Positions 1 through 13,300 of a stretch of DNA of 64,000 nt are shown here, piece by piece (positions within the stretch are counted from its first letter, which is position 1; every line of letters starts with the position of its first letter). The notes below the pieces were generated by a model that searched no databases, was not told where the DNA came from, and saw nothing but the letters and a program-made list of their open reading frames with translations. A program made the translations under genes and the position numbers. The stretch is from Liolophura sinensis (lineage: Eukaryota; Mollusca; Polyplacophora; Chitonida; Chitonidae). Where the stretch lies: positions 83,375-147,374 of the forward strand of contig NW_027017991.1 in the NCBI RefSeq assembly GCF_032854445.1, in the 5' to 3' direction.

Positions 1-497
1 TTCAACAGCTGGAGATGCCTGGCCCAATTGCGCATCTTTTGGCACCTTATTGATGTGGGTCAGTGTTCAATTGTACTTTTTACAGCGGACTGTATTAAGT
101 ACCTTGTGTTTTTTTTATATACAAATGGTGTGGTTTTTCTACATGTAGATAAAGACATTGAGTTTGTCTTCGACTTAGAAGTGAGACATTTGCTGGGTGA
201 GTCAAATGGGCTTTGCCCAAAGATTTGACGTCGTCTGGGCTACCGAAGGGCACATAACTTATAATGAAAAGTTGAATATAGTAATGACCAGTCGCGATTG
301 TACATAGTTAATGTAGCCGATTTCAATTCGCAAAAAGACCAGGCAAAAATCCAAAAGTGGAAAAACTGTTCCAACGCTGCTGGTAAGAGGCTAATCCGAC
401 GTAGTTTTTGACGAGAAATCGAATGGTGCAAACCGCGTTGCTCTCCGACCAATACTTTTGGCTGTAGCCACAAATGAATAATCATTGATGTCAAGAT

Positions 498-503
498 CAC
501 GTG
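498..503. other. CACGTG hexamer (one example; present in nearly every unit)
   Basis: CACGTG, the core of plant G-box and animal E-box sites, occurs 13 bases after the unit anchor in almost all copies. It is lost by C-to-A change (CAAGTG) at about 6003 and 23,046. Its regular 550-bp spacing comes from the satellite period. Whether any bHLH or bZIP factor binds it is unknown. Confidence 0.6.
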
Positions 504-658
504 CCCAGCAACGGCTCTTACTCCATGGAAACCAAGGAAATTTGCAATTTTTCAACAGCTGGAGATGCCTGGCCCAATTGCGCATCTTTTGGCACCTTAT
601 TGATGTGGGTCAGTGTTCAATTGTACTTTTTACAGCGGACTGTATCAAGTACCTTATG

Positions 659-673
659 TTTTTTTTATATACA
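659..673 (+). other. T-run followed by TATATACA (one example; present in every unit)
   Basis: Each monomer has a run of T directly followed by TATATACA. The run is T8 in most units, T9 in a definite class (for example 1585, 4337, 5989 and 8190), T7 at about 8914 and 26,529, and T10-T12 in others. Length is inherited with the unit class, so it is a stable marker as well as a slippage site. The sequence resembles a TATA element, but nothing else here supports a promoter and I do not call one. Confidence 0.85.
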
Positions 674-687
674 AATGGTGTGGTTTT

Positions 688-699
688 TCTACATGTAGA
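688..699. other. Perfect 12-bp palindrome (one example; present in nearly every unit)
   Basis: TCTACATGTAGA equals its own reverse complement over all 12 bases. I see it intact in nearly all units and it lies 22 bases after the T-run in the reference monomer. The block at 36,263 and 39,016 changes one arm (CCTACATGTAGA). Dyad symmetry is a frequent property of satellites. It could be a protein-binding or cruciform-forming site, but no function is shown. Confidence 0.9.
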
Positions 700-756
700 T
701 AAAGACATTGAGTTTGTCTTCGACTTAGAAGTAAGACATTTGCTGGGTGAGTTAAA

Positions 757-769
757 TGGGCTTGGCCCA
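757..769. other. Short inverted repeat TGGGC-N3-GCCCA (one example)
   Basis: Five-base arms flank a three-base loop, which is TTG or TTT depending on unit class. Both alleles keep the arms. The arms are broken by single-base changes near 27,738 and 56,361. GACGTC follows eight bases later. The stem is too short to be called a terminator or a structured RNA. Confidence 0.7.
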
Positions 770-3700
770 AAGATTTGACGTCGTCTGGGCTACCGAAGGG
801 CACATAACTTATAATGAAAAGTTGAATATAGTAATGACCAGTCGCGATTGTACATAGCTAATGTAGCCGATTTCAATTCGCAAAAAGACCAGGCAAAAAT
901 CCAAAAGTGGAAAAACTGTTCCAAAGCTGCTGGTAAGAGGCTAATCCGACGTATTTTTTGACGAGAAATCGAATGGTGCAAACCGCGTTGCTCTCCGACC
1001 AATACTTTTGGCTGTAGCCACAAATGAATAATCATTGATGTCAAGATCACGTGCCCAGCAACGGCTCTTACTCCATGGAAACCAAGGAAATTTGCAATTT
1101 TTCAACAGCTGGAGATGCCTGGCCCAATTGCGCATCTTTTGGCACCTTATTGATGTGGGTCAGTGTTCAATTGTACTTTTTACAGCGGACTGTATCAAGT
1201 ACCTTGTGTTTTTTTTATATACAAATGGTGTGGTTTTTCTACATGTAGATAAAGACATTGAGTTTGTCTTCGACTTAGAAGCAAGACATTTGCTGGGTGA
1301 GTTAAATGGGCTTGGCCCAAAGATTTGACGTCGTCTGGGCTACTGAAGGGCACATAACTTATAATGAAAAGTTGAATATAGTAATGACCAGTCGCGATTG
1401 TACATAGTTAATGTAGCCGATTTCAATTAGAAAAAATACCAGGCAAAAATCCAAAAGTGGAAAAACTGTTCCAATGCTGCTTGTAAGAGGCTAATCCGAC
1501 GTATTTTTTGACGAGAAATCGAATGGTGCAAACCGCGTTGCTCTCCGACCAATACTTTTGGCCGTAGCCACAAATGAATAATCATTGATGTCAAGATCAC
1601 GTGCCCAGCAACGGCTCTTACTCCATGGAAACCAAGGAAATTTGCAATTTTTCAACAGCTGGAGATGCCTGGCCCAATTGCGCATCTTTTGGCACCTTTT
1701 TGATGTGGGTCAGTGTTCAATTGTACTTTTTACAGCAGACTGTATCAAGTACCTTGTGTTTTTTTTTATATACAAATGGTGTGGTTTTTCTACATGTAGA
1801 TAAAGACATTGAGTTTGTCTTCGACTTAGAAGTAAGACATTTGCTGGGTGAGTTAAATGGGCTTGGCCCAAAGATTTGACGTCGTCTGGGCTACCGAAGG
1901 CCACATAACTTATAATGAAAAGTTGAATATAGTAATGACCAGTCGCGATTGTACATAGTTAATGTAGCCGATTTCAATTAGCAAAAAGAACTAGCAAAAA
2001 TCCAAAAGTGGAAAAACTGTTCCAATGCTGCTGGTAAGAGGCTAATCCGACGTATTTTTTGACGAGAAATCCAATGGTGCAAACCGCGTTGCTCTCCGAC
2101 CAATACTTTTGGCTGTAGCCACAAATGAATAATCATTGATGTCAAGATCACGTGCCCAGCAACGGCTCTTACTCCATGGAAACCAAGGAAATTTGCAATT
2201 TTTCAACAGCTGGAGATGCCTGGCCCAATTGCGCATCTTTTGGCACCTTATTGATGTGGGTCAGGGTTCAATTGTACTTTTTACAGCGGACTGTATCAAG
2301 TACCTTGTGTTTTTTTTATATACAAATGGTGTGGTTTTTCTACATGTAGATAAAGACATTGAGTTTGTCTTCGACTTAGAAGCAAGACATTTGCTGGGTG
2401 AGTTAAATGGGCTTGGCCCAAAGATTTGACGTCGTCTGGGCTACTGAAGGGCACATAACTTATAATGAAAAGTTGAATATAGTAATGACCAGTCGCGATT
2501 GTACATAGTTAATGTAGCCGATTTCAATTAGAAAAAATACCAGGCAAAAATCCAAAAGTGGTAAAACTGTTCCAATGCTGCTGGTAAAAGGCTAATCCGA
2601 CGTATTTTTTGACGAGAAATTGAATGGTGCAAACCGCGTTGCTCTCCGACCAATACTTTTGGCTGTAGCCACAAATGAATAATCATTGATGTCAAGATCA
2701 CGTGCCCAGCAACGGCTCTTACTCCATGGAAACCAAGGAAATTTGCAATTTTTCAACAGCTGGAGATGCCTGGCCCAATTGCGCATCTTTTGGCACCTTA
2801 TTGATGTGGGTCAGGGTTCAATTGTACTTTTTACAGCGGACTGTATCAAGTACCTTGTGTTTTTTTTATATACAAATGGTGTGGTTTTTCTACATGTAGA
2901 TAAAGACATTGAGTTTGTCTTCGACTTAGAAGCAAGACATTTGCTGGGTGAGTTAAATGGGCTTGGCCCAAAGATTTGACGTCGTCTGGGCTACTGAAGG
3001 GCACATAACTTATAATGAAAAGTTGAATATAGTAATGACCAGTCGCGATTGTACATAGTTAATGTAGCCGATTTCAATTAGAAAAAATACCAGGCAAAAA
3101 TCCAAAAGTGGAAAAACTGATCCAATGGTGCTGGTAAGAGGCTAATCCGACGTATTTTTTGACGAGAAATCGAATGGTGCAAACCGCGTTGCTCTCCGAC
3201 CAATACTTTTGGCTGTAGCCACAAATGAATAATCATTGATGTCAAGATCACGTGCCCAGCAACGGCTCTTACTCCATGGAAACCAAGGAAATTTGCAATT
3301 TTTTCAACAGCTGGAGATGCCTGGCCCAATTGCGCATCTTTTGGCACCTTATTGATGTGGGTCAGTGTTTAATTGTACTTTTTACAGCAGACTTTATCAT
3401 GTACCTTGTGTTTTTTTTATATACAAATGGTGTGGTTTTTCTACATGTAGATAAAGACATTGAGTTTGTCTTCGACTTAGAAGTAAGACATTTGCTGGGT
3501 GAGTTAAATGGGCTTTGCCCAAAGATTTGACGTCGTCTGGGCTACCGAAGGGCACATAACTTATAATGAAAAGTTGAATATAGTAATGACCAGTCGCGAT
3601 TGTACATAGTTAATGTAGCCGATTTCAATTAGCAAAAAGACCAGGTAAAAATCCAAAAGTGGAAAAACTGTTCCAATGCTGCTGGTAAGAGGCTAATCCG

Positions 3701-6539
3701 ACGTATTTTTTGACGAGAAATCGAATGGTGCAAACCGCGTTGCTCTCCGACCAATACTTTTGGCTGTAGCCACAAATGAATAATCATTGATGTCAAGATC
3801 ACGTGCCCAGCAACGGCTCTTACTCCATGGAAACCAAGGAAATTTGCAATTTTTCAACAGCTGGAGATGCCTGGCCCAATTGCGCATCTTTTGGCACCTT
3901 ATTGATGTGGGTCAGTGTTCAATTGTACTTTTTACAGCGGACTGTATTAAGTACCTTGTGTTTTTTTTATATACAAATGGTGTGGTTTTTCTACATGTAG
4001 ATAAAGACATTGAGTTTGTCTTCGACTTAGAAGTGAGACATTTGCTGGGTGAGTTAAATGGGCTTTGCCCAAAGATTTGACGTCGTCTGGGCTACCGAAG
4101 GGCACATAACTTATAATGAAAAGTTGAATATAGTAATGACCAGTCGCGATTGTACATAGTTAATGTAGCCGATTTCAATTCGCAAAAAGACCAGGCAAAA
4201 ATCCAAAAGTGGAAAAACTGTTCCAACGCTGCTGGTAAGAGGCTAATCCGACGTAGTTTTTGACGAGAAATCGAATGGTGCAAACCGCGTTGCTCTCCGA
4301 CCAATACTTTTGGCTGTAGCCACAAATGAATAATCATTGATGTCAAGATCACGTGCCCAGCAACGGCTCTTACTCCATGGAAACCAAGGAAATTTGCAAT
4401 TTTTCAACAGCTGGAGATGCCTGGCCCAATTGCGCATCTTTTGGCACCTTATTGATGTGGGTCAGTGTTCAATTGTACTTTTTACAGCAGGCTGTATCAA
4501 GTACCTTGTGTTTTTTTTTATATACAAATGGTGTGGTTTTTCTACATGTAGATAAAGACATTGAGTTTGTCTTCGACTTAGAAGTGAGACATTTGCTGGG
4601 TGAGTTAAATGGGCTTGGCCCAAAGATTTGACGTCGTCTGGGCTACCGAAGGGCACATAACTTATAATGAAAAGTTGAATATAGTAATGACCAGTCGCGA
4701 TTGTACAAAGCTAATGTAGCCGATTTCAATTCGCAAAAAGACCAGGCAAAAATCCAAAAGTGGAAAAACTGTTCCAACGCTGCTGGTAAGAGGCTAATCC
4801 GACGTATTTTTTTGACGAGAAATCGAATGGTGCAAACCGCGTTGCTCTCCGACCAATACTTTTGGCTGTAGCCACAAATGAATAATCATTGATATCAAGA
4901 TCACGTGCCCAGCAACGGCTCTTACTCCATGGAAACCAAGGAAATTTGCAATTTTTCAACAGCTGGAGATGCCTGGCCCAATTGCGCATCTTTTGGCACC
5001 TTATTGATGTGGGTCAGTGTTCAATTGTACTTTTTACAGCGGACTGTATCAAGTACCTTGTGTTTTTTTTATATACAAATGGTGTGGTTTTTCTACATGT
5101 AGATAAAGACATTGAGTTTGTCTTCGACTTAGAAGTAAGACATTTGCTGGGTGAGTTAAATGGGCTTGGCCCAAAGATTTGACGTCGTCTGGGCTACCGA
5201 AGGGCACATAACTTATAATGAAAAGTTGAATATAGTAATGACCAGTCGCGATTGTACATAGTTAATGTAGCCGATTTCAATTAGCAAAAAGACCAGGTAA
5301 AAATCCAAAAGTGGAAAAACTGTTCCAATGCTGCTGGTAAGAGGCTAATCCGACGTATTTTTTGACGAGAAATCGAATGGTGCAAACCGCGTTGCTCTCC
5401 GACCAATACTTTTGGCTGTAGCCACAAATGAATAATCATTGATGTCAAGATCACGTGCCCAGCAACGGCTCTTACTCCATGGAAACCAAGGAAATTTGCA
5501 ATTTTTCAACAGCTGGAGATGCCTGGCCCAATTGCGCATCTTTTGGCACCTTATTGATGTGGGTCAGTGTTCAATTGTACTTTTTACAGCGGACTGTATT
5601 AAGTACCTTGTGTTTTTTTTATATACAAATGGTGTGGTTTTTCTACATGTAGATAAAGACATTGAGTTTGTCTTCGACTTAGAAGTGAGACATTTCCTGG
5701 GTGAGTTAAATGGGCTTTGCCCAAAGATTTGACGTCGTCTGGGCTACCGAAGGGCACATAACTTATAATGAAAAGTTGAATATAGTAATGACCAGTCGCG
5801 ATTGTACATAGTTAATGTAGCCGATTTCAATTCGCAAAAAGACCAGGCAAAAATCCAAAAGTGGAAAAACTGTTCCAACGCTGCTGGTAAGAGGCTAATC
5901 CGACGTAGTTTTTGACGAGAAATCGAATGGTGCAAACCGCGTTGCTCTCCGACCAATACTTTTGGCCGTAGCCACAAATGAATAATCATTGATGTCAAGA
6001 TCAAGTGCCCAGCAACGGCTCTTACTCCATGGAAACCAAGGAAATTTGCAATTTTTCAACAGCTGGAGATGCCTGGCCCAATTGCGCATCTTTTGGCACC
6101 TTATTGATGTGGGTCAGTGTTCAATTGTACTTTTTACAGCAGACTGTATCAAGTACCTTGTGTTTTTTTTTATATACAAATGGTGTGGTTTTTCTACATG
6201 TAGATAAAGACATTGAGTTTGTCTTCGACTTAGAAGTAAGACATTTGCTGGGTGAGTTAAATGGGCTTGGCCCAAAGATTTGACGTCGTCTGGGCTACTG
6301 AAGGGCACATAACTTATAATGAAAAGTTGAATATAGTAATGACCAGTCGCGATTGTACATAGTTAATGTAGCCGATTTCAATTAGAAAAAATACCAGGCA
6401 AAAATCCAAAAGTGGTAAAACTGTTCCAATGCTGCTGGTAAAAGGCTAATCCGACGTATTTTTTGACGAGAAATTGAATGGTGCAAACCGCGTTGCTCTC
6501 CGACCAATACTTTTGGCCGTAGCCACAAATGAATAATCA

Positions 6540-9289
6540 TTGATGTCAAGATCACGTGCCCAGCAACGGCTCTTACTCCATGGAAACCAAGGAAATTTGC
6601 AATTTTTCAACAGCTGGAGATGCCTGGCCCAATTGCGCATCTTTTGGCACCTTATTGATGTGGGTCAGGGTTCAATTGTACTTTTTACAGCGGACTGTAT
6701 CAAGTACCTTGTGTTTTTTTTATATACAAATGGTGTGGTTTTTCTACATGTAGATAAAGACATTGAGTTTGTCTTCGACTTAGAAGCAAGACATTTGCTG
6801 GGTGAGTTAAATGGGCTTGGCCCAAAGATTTGACGTCGTCTGGGCTACTGAAGGGCACATAACTTATAATGAAAAGTTGAATATAGTAATGACCAGTCGC
6901 GATTGTACATAGTTAATGTAGCCGATTTCAATTAGAAAAAATACCAGGCAAAAATCCAAAAGTGGAAAAACTGATCCAATGGTGCTGGTAAGAGGCTAAT
7001 CCGACGTATTTTTTGACGAGAAATCGAATGGTGCAAACCGCGTTGCTCTCCGACCAATACTTTTGGCTGTAGCCACAAATGAATAATCATTGATGTCAAG
7101 ATCACGTGCCCAGCAACGGCTCTTACTCCATGGAAACCAAGGAAATTTGCAATTTTTCAACAGCTGGAGATGCCTGGCCCAATTGCGCATCTTTTGGCAC
7201 CTTATTGATGTGGGTCAGTGTTTAATTGTACTTTTTACAGCAGACTTTATCATGTACCTTGTGTTTTTTTTATATACAAATGGTGTGGTTTTTCTACATG
7301 TAGATAAAGACATTGAGTTTGTCTTCGACTTAGAAGTAAGACATTTGCTGGGTGAGTTAAATGGGCTTGGCCCAAAGATTTGACGTCGTCTGGGCTACCG
7401 AAGGGCACATAACTTATAATGAAAAGTTGAATATAGTAATGACCAGTCGCGATTGTACATAGTTAATGTAGCCGATTTCAATTAGCAAAAAGACCAGGTA
7501 AAAATCCAAAAGTGGAAAAACTGTTCCAATGCTGCTGGTAAGAGGCTAATCCGACGTATTTTTTGACGAGAAATCGAATGGTGCAAACCGCGTTGCTCTC
7601 CGACCAATACTTTTGGCTGTAGCCACAAATGAATAATCATTGATGTCAAGATCACGTGCCCAGCAACGGCTCTTACTCCATGGAAACCAAGGAAATTTGC
7701 AATTTTTCAACAGCTGGAGATGCCTGGCCCAATTGCGCATCTTTTGGCACCTTATTGATGTGGGTCAGTGTTCAATTGTACTTTTTACAGCGGACTGTAT
7801 TAAGTACCTTGTGTTTTTTTTATATACAAATGGTGTGGTTTTTCTACATGTAGATAAAGACATTGAGTTTGTCTTCGACTTAGAAGTGAGACATTTGCTG
7901 GGTGAGTTAAATGGGCTTTGCCCAAAGATTTGACGTCGTCTGGGCTACCGAAGGGCACATAACTTATAATGAAAAGTTGAATATAGTAATGACCAGTCGC
8001 GATTGTACATAGTTAATGTAGCCGATTTCAATTCGCAAAAAGACCAGGCAAAAATCCAAAAGTGGAAAAACTGTTCCAACGCTGCTGGTAAGAGGCTAAT
8101 CCGACGTAGTTTTTGACGAGAAATCGAATGGTGCAAACCGCGTTGCTCTCCGACCAATACTTTTGGCTGTAGCCACAAATGAATAATCATTGATGTCAAG
8201 ATCACGTGCCCAGCAACGGCTCTTACTCCATGGAAACCAAGGAAATTTGCAATTTTTCAACAGCTGGAGATGCCTGGCCCAATTGCGCATCTTTTGGCAC
8301 CTTATTGATGTGGGTCAGTGTTCAATTGTACTTTTTACAGCAGACTGTATCAAGTACCTTGTGTTTTTTTTTATATACAAATGGTGTGGTTTTTCTACAT
8401 GTAGATAAAGACATTGAGTTTGTCTTCGACTTAGAAGTAAGACATTTGCTGGGTGAGTTAAATGGGCTTGGCCCAAAGATTTGACGTCGTCTGGGCTACC
8501 GAAGGCCACATAACTTATAATGAAAAGTTGAATATAGTAATGACCAGTCGCGATTGTACATAGTTAATGTAGCCGATTTCAATTCGCAAAAAGACCAGGC
8601 AAAAATCCAAAAGTGGAAAAACTGTTCCAACGCTGCTGGTAAGAGGCTAATCCGACGTAGTTTTTGACGAGAAATCGAATGGTGCAAACCGCGTTGCTCT
8701 CCGACCAATACTTTTGGCTGTAGCCACAAATGAATAATCATTGATGTCAAGATCACGTGCCCAGCAACGGCTCTTACTCCATGGAAACCAAGGAAATTTG
8801 CAATTTTTCAACAGCTGGAGATGCCTGGCCCAATTGCGCATCTTTTGGCACCTTATTGATGTGGGTCAGTGTTCAATTGTACTTTTTACAGCGGACTGTA
8901 TCAAGTACCTTATGTTTTTTTATATACAAATGGTGTGGTTTTTCTACATGTAGATAAAGACATTGAGTTTGTCTTCGACTTAGAAGTAAGACATTTGCTG
9001 GGTGAGTTAAATGGGCTTGGCCCAAAGATTTGACGTCGTCTGGGCTACCGAAGGGCACATAACTTATAATGAAAAGTTGAATATAGTAATGACCAGTCGC
9101 GATTGTACATAGCTAATGTAGCCGATTTCAATTCGCAAAAAGACCAGGCAAAAATCCAAAAGTGGAAAAACTGTTCCAAAGCTGCTGGTAAGAGGCTAAT
9201 CCGACGTATTTTTTGACGAGAAATCGAATGGTGCAAACCGCGTTGCTCTCCGACCAATACTTTTGGCTGTAGCCACAAATGAATAATCA
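6540..9289 (+). repeat. Five-monomer block, copy 1
   Basis: Class order is CAGGGTTC unit with ACTGATCCAATGG (6540); GTGTTTAATTG/CTTTATCATG unit (7090); GTATTAAG unit (7640); T9 unit with GAAGGCCAC and CGTAGTTTTT (8190); and CCTTATG unit with a short T7 run (8741). The same five classes, including the unusual T7 run, occur at 24,141-26,904. The first three also match units 2686, 3236 and 3787, seven monomers to the left. Confidence 0.7.
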
Positions 9290-10389
9290 TTGATATCAAG
9301 ATCACGTGCCCAGCAACGGCTCTTACTCCATGGAAACCAAGGAAATTTGCAATTTTTCAACAGCTGGAGATGCCTGGCCCAATTGCGCATCTTTCGGCAC
9401 CTTATTGATGTGGGTCAGTGTTCAATTGTACTTTTTACAGCGGACTGTATCAAGTACCTTGTGTTTTTTTTATATACAAATGGTGTGGTTTTTCTACATG
9501 TAGATAAAGACATTGAGTTTGTCTTCGACTTAGAAGTAAGACATTTGCTGGGTGAGTTAAATGGGCTTGGCCCAAAGATTTGACGTCGTCTGGGCTACCG
9601 AAGGCCACATAACTTATAATGAAAAGTTGAATATAGTAATGACCAGTCGCGATTGTACATAGTTAATGTAGCCGATTTCAATTAGCAAAAAGACCAGGTA
9701 AAAATCCAAAAGTGGAAAAACTGTTCCAATGCTGCTGGTAAGAGGCTAATCCGACGTATTTTTTGACGAGAAATCGAATGGTGCAAACCGCGTTGCTCTC
9801 CGACCAATACTTTTGGCTGTAGCCACAAATGAATAATCATTGATGTCAAGATCACGTGCCCAGCAACGGCTCTTACTCCATGGAAACCAAGGAAATTTGC
9901 AATTTTTCAACAGCTGGAGATGCCTGGCCCAATTGCGCATCTTTTGGCACCTTATTGATGTGGATCAGGGTTCAATTGTACTTTTTACAGCGGACTGTAT
10001 CAAGTACCTTGTGTTTTTTTTATATACAAATGGTGTGGTTTTTCTACATGTAGATAAAGACATTGAGTTTGTCTTCGACTTAGAAGTGAGACATTTGCTG
10101 GGTGAGTTAAATGGGCTTGGCCCAAAGATTTGACGTCGTCTGGGCTACCGAAGGGCACATAACTTATAATGAAAAGTTGAATATAGTAATGACCAGTCGC
10201 GATTGTACATAGTTAATGTAGCCGATTTCAATTCGCAAAAAGACCAGGCAAAAATCCAAAAGTGGAAAAACTGTTCCAATGCTGCTGGTAAGAGGCTAAT
10301 CCGACGTATTTTTTGACGAGAAATCGAATGGTGCAAACCGCGTTGCTCTCCGACCAATACTTTTGGCTGTAGCCACAAATGAATAATTA

Positions 10390-13300
10390 TTGATGTCAAG
10401 ATCACGTGCCCAGCAACGGCTCTTACTCCATGGAAACCAAGGAAATTTGCAATTTTTCAACAGCTGGAGATGCCTGGCCCAATTGCGCATCTTTTGGCAC
10501 CTTATTGATGTGGGTCAGTGTTCAATTGTACTTTTTACAGCGGACTGTATCAAGTACCTTGTGTTTTTTTTATATACAAATGGTGTGGTTTTTCTACATG
10601 TAGATAAAGACATTGAGTTTGTCTTCGACTTAGAAGTAAGACATTTGCTGGGTGAGTTAAATGGGCTTGGCCCAAAGATTTGACGTCGTCTGGGCTACCG
10701 AAGGGCACATAACTTATAATGAAAAGTTGAATATAGTAATGACCAGTCGCGATTGTACATAGTTAATGTAGCCGATTTCAATTCGCAAAAAGACCAGGCA
10801 AAAATCCAAAAGTGGAAAAACTGTTCCAACGCTGCTGGTAAGAGGCTAATCCGACGTAGTTTTTGACGAGAAATCGAATGGTGCAAACCGCGTTGCTCTC
10901 CGACCAATACTTTTGGCTGTAGCCACAAATGAATAATCATTGATGTCAAGATCACGTGCCCAGCAACGGCTCTTACTCCATGGAAACCAAGGAAATTTGC
11001 AATTTTTCAACAGCTGGAGATGCCTGGCCCAATTGCGCATCTTTTGGCACCTTATTGATGTGGGTCAGTGTTCAATTGTACTTTTTACAGCGGACTGTAT
11101 CAAGTACCTTGTGTTTTTTTTATATACAAATGGTGTGGTTTTTCTACATGTAGATAAAGACATTGAGTTTGTCTTCGACTTAGAAGTAAGACATTTGCTG
11201 GGTGAGTTAAATGGGCTTGGCCCAAAGATTTGACGTCGTCTGGGCTACCGAAGGGCACATAACTTATAATGAAAAGTTGAATATAGTAATGACCAGTCGC
11301 GATTGTACAAAGCTAATGTAGCCGATTTCAATTAGAAAAAAGACCAGGCAAAAATCCAAAAGTGGAAAAACTGTTCCAAAGCTGCTGGTAAGAGGCTAAT
11401 CCGACGTATTTTTTGACGAGAAATCGAATGGTGCAAACCGCGTTGCTCTCCGACCAATACTTTTGGCTGTAGCCACAAATGAATAATCATTGATATCAAG
11501 ATCACGTGCCCAGCAACGGCTCTTACTCCATGGAAACCAAGGAAATTTGCAATTTTTCAACAGCTGGAGATGCCTGGCCCAATTGCGCATCTTTTGGCAC
11601 CTTATTGATGTGGGTCAGGGTTCAATTGTACTTTTTACAGCGGACTGTATCAAGTACCTTGTGTTTTTTTTATATACAAATGGTGTGGTTTTTCTACATG
11701 TAGATAAAGACATTGAGTTTGTCTTCGACTTAGAAGTAAGACATTTGCTGGGTGAGTTAAATGGGCTTGGCCCAAAGATTTGACGTCGTCTGGGCTACCG
11801 AAGGGCACATAACTTATAATGAAAAGTTGAATATAGTAATGACCAGTCGCGATTGTACATAGTTAATGTAGCCGATTTCAATTCGCAAAAAGACCAGGCA
11901 AAAATCCAAAAGTGGAAAAACTGTTCCAACGCTGCTGGTAAGAGGCTAATCCGACGTAGTTTTTGACGAGAAATCGAATGGTGCAAACCGCGTTGCTCTC
12001 CGACCAATACTTTTGGCTGTAGCCACAAATGAATAATCATTGATGTCAAGATCACGTGCCCAGCAACGGCTCTTACTCCATGGAAACCAAGGAAATTTGC
12101 AATTTTTCAACAGCTGGAGATGCCTGGCCCAATTGCGCATCTTTTGGCACCTTATTGATGTGGGTCAGTGTTCAATTGTACTTTTTACAGCGGACTGTAT
12201 CAAGTACCTTGTGTTTTTTTTATATACAAATGGTGTGGTTTTTCTACATGTAGATAAAGACATTGAGTTTGTCTTCGACTTAGAAGTAAGACATTTGCTG
12301 GGTGAGTTAAATGGGCTTGGCCCAAAGATTTGACGTCGTCTGGGCTACCGAAGGGCACATAACTTATAATGAAAAGTTGAATATAGTAATGACCAGTCGC
12401 GATTGTACAAAGCTAATGTAGCCGATTTCAATTAGAAAAAAGACCAGGCAAAAATCCAAAAGTGGAAAAACTGTTCCAAAGCTGCTGGTAAGAGGCTAAT
12501 CCGACGTATTTTTTGACGAGAAATCGAATGGTGCAAACCGCGTTGCTCTCCGACCAATACTTTTGGCTGTAGCCACAAATGAATAATCATTGATATCAAG
12601 ATCACGTGCCCAGCAACGGCTCTTACTCCATGGAAACCAAGGAAATTTGCAATTTTTCAACAGCTGGAGATGCCTGGCCCAATTGCGCATCTTTTGGCAC
12701 CTTATTGATGTGGGTCAGTGTTCAATTGTACTTTTTACAGCGGACTGTATCAAGTACCTTGTGTTTTTTTTATATACAAATGGTGTGGTTTTTCTACATG
12801 TAGATAAAGACATTGAGTTTGTCTTCGACTTAGAAGTGAGACATTTGCTGGGTGAGTTAAATGGGCTTTGCCCAAAGATTTGACGTCGTCTGGGCTACCG
12901 AAGGGCACATAACTTATAATGAAAAGTTGAATATAGTAATGACCAGTCGCGATTGTACATAGTTAATGTAGCCGATTTCAATTCGCAAAAAGACCAGGCA
13001 AAAATCCAAAAGTGGAAAAACTGTTCCAATGCTGCTGGTAAGAGGCTAATCCGACGTATTTTTTGACGAGAAATCGAATGGTGCAAACCGCGTTGCTCTC
13101 CGACCAATACTTTTGGCTGTAGCCACAAATGAATAATTATTGATGTCAAGATCACGTGCCCAGCAACGGCTCTTACTCCATGGAAACCAAGGAAATTTGC
13201 AATTTTTCAACAGCTGGAGATGCCTGGCCCAATTGCGCATCTTTTGGCACCTTATTGATGTGGGTCAGTGTTCAATTGTACTTTTTACAGCGGACTGTAT

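Larger units (their letters stand above)
485..1034 (+). repeat. Reference monomer (550 bp) used here to describe variants
   Basis: This complete unit is free of indels. Landmarks in order: CACGTG at 498-503, CCATGG at 523-528, CAGCTG at 556-561, CAATTG at 575-580 and 618-623, T8 at 659-666 running into TATATACA, a 12-bp palindrome at 688-699, a TGGGC-TTG-GCCCA hairpin at 757-769, GACGTC at 777-782, TTATAA at 809-814 and TCGCGA at 842-847. Recurring variable sites across the array are: 490 G/A, 614 T/G, 637 G/A, 642 G/T with 648 A/T, 646 C/T, 656 A/G, T-run length, 732 T/C, 733 A/G, 764 G/T, 794 C/T, 800 G/C, 855 T/A, 858 C/T, 879 and 881 (CGC, AGC or AGA), 887 G/T, 894 C/T, 925 A/C/T, 932 G/T and 954 T/G. 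I see no clear shorter subrepeat inside the unit, so 550 bp appears to be the basic period. Confidence 0.95.
1..4336 (+). repeat. Segmental block, copy 1 (partial unit plus seven monomers)
   Basis: Unit order: partial unit with private GAGTCAAATGG near 198; unit with CCTTATG before the T-run (485); GCA unit (1035); T9 unit with private CACCTTTTTGATG (1585); two CAGGGTTC units (2136 and 2686, the second with ACTGATCCAATGG near 3117); unit with GTGTTTAATTG and CTTTATCATG (3236); unit with GTATTAAG (3787). The same order of classes, including both private markers, reappears at 21,393-25,803, offset by 39 monomers (about 21.46 kb). The third unit agrees less well than the others. The block is inferred from shared variants read by eye, not from an alignment. 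Confidence 0.7.

Noticed and set aside
391-585. 64-residue and 86-residue open frames on the minus strand in each unit
   Set aside because: They overlap the plus-strand frames in the same DNA, show no family resemblance, and run through variable sites without a coding pattern. They are chance frames repeated by the satellite.
659-673. TATA-like promoter in each monomer
   Set aside because: T-run plus TATATACA resembles a TATA element, but there is no downstream gene, no consistent initiator and no terminator. Transcription cannot be judged from the sequence.
757-769. Hairpin as a transcription terminator
   Set aside because: The stem has only five base pairs, there is no T-tract after it, and the context is eukaryotic satellite DNA.
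485-778. 97-residue open frame on the plus strand, recurring in most units (with 65-, 72- and 92-residue relatives)
   Set aside because: It starts at a TTG, has no recognisable domain, and is broken in the T9 and T11 units by the T-run. Recurrent variants change residues freely (for example Cys to Gly/Arg, Lys to Met, Val to Ala). Recurrence is explained by the repeat itself.
485-1034. CENP-B box
   Set aside because: No TTCG....A..CGGG pattern is present in the monomer. Absence is also expected in plants, so it says nothing about centromere function.
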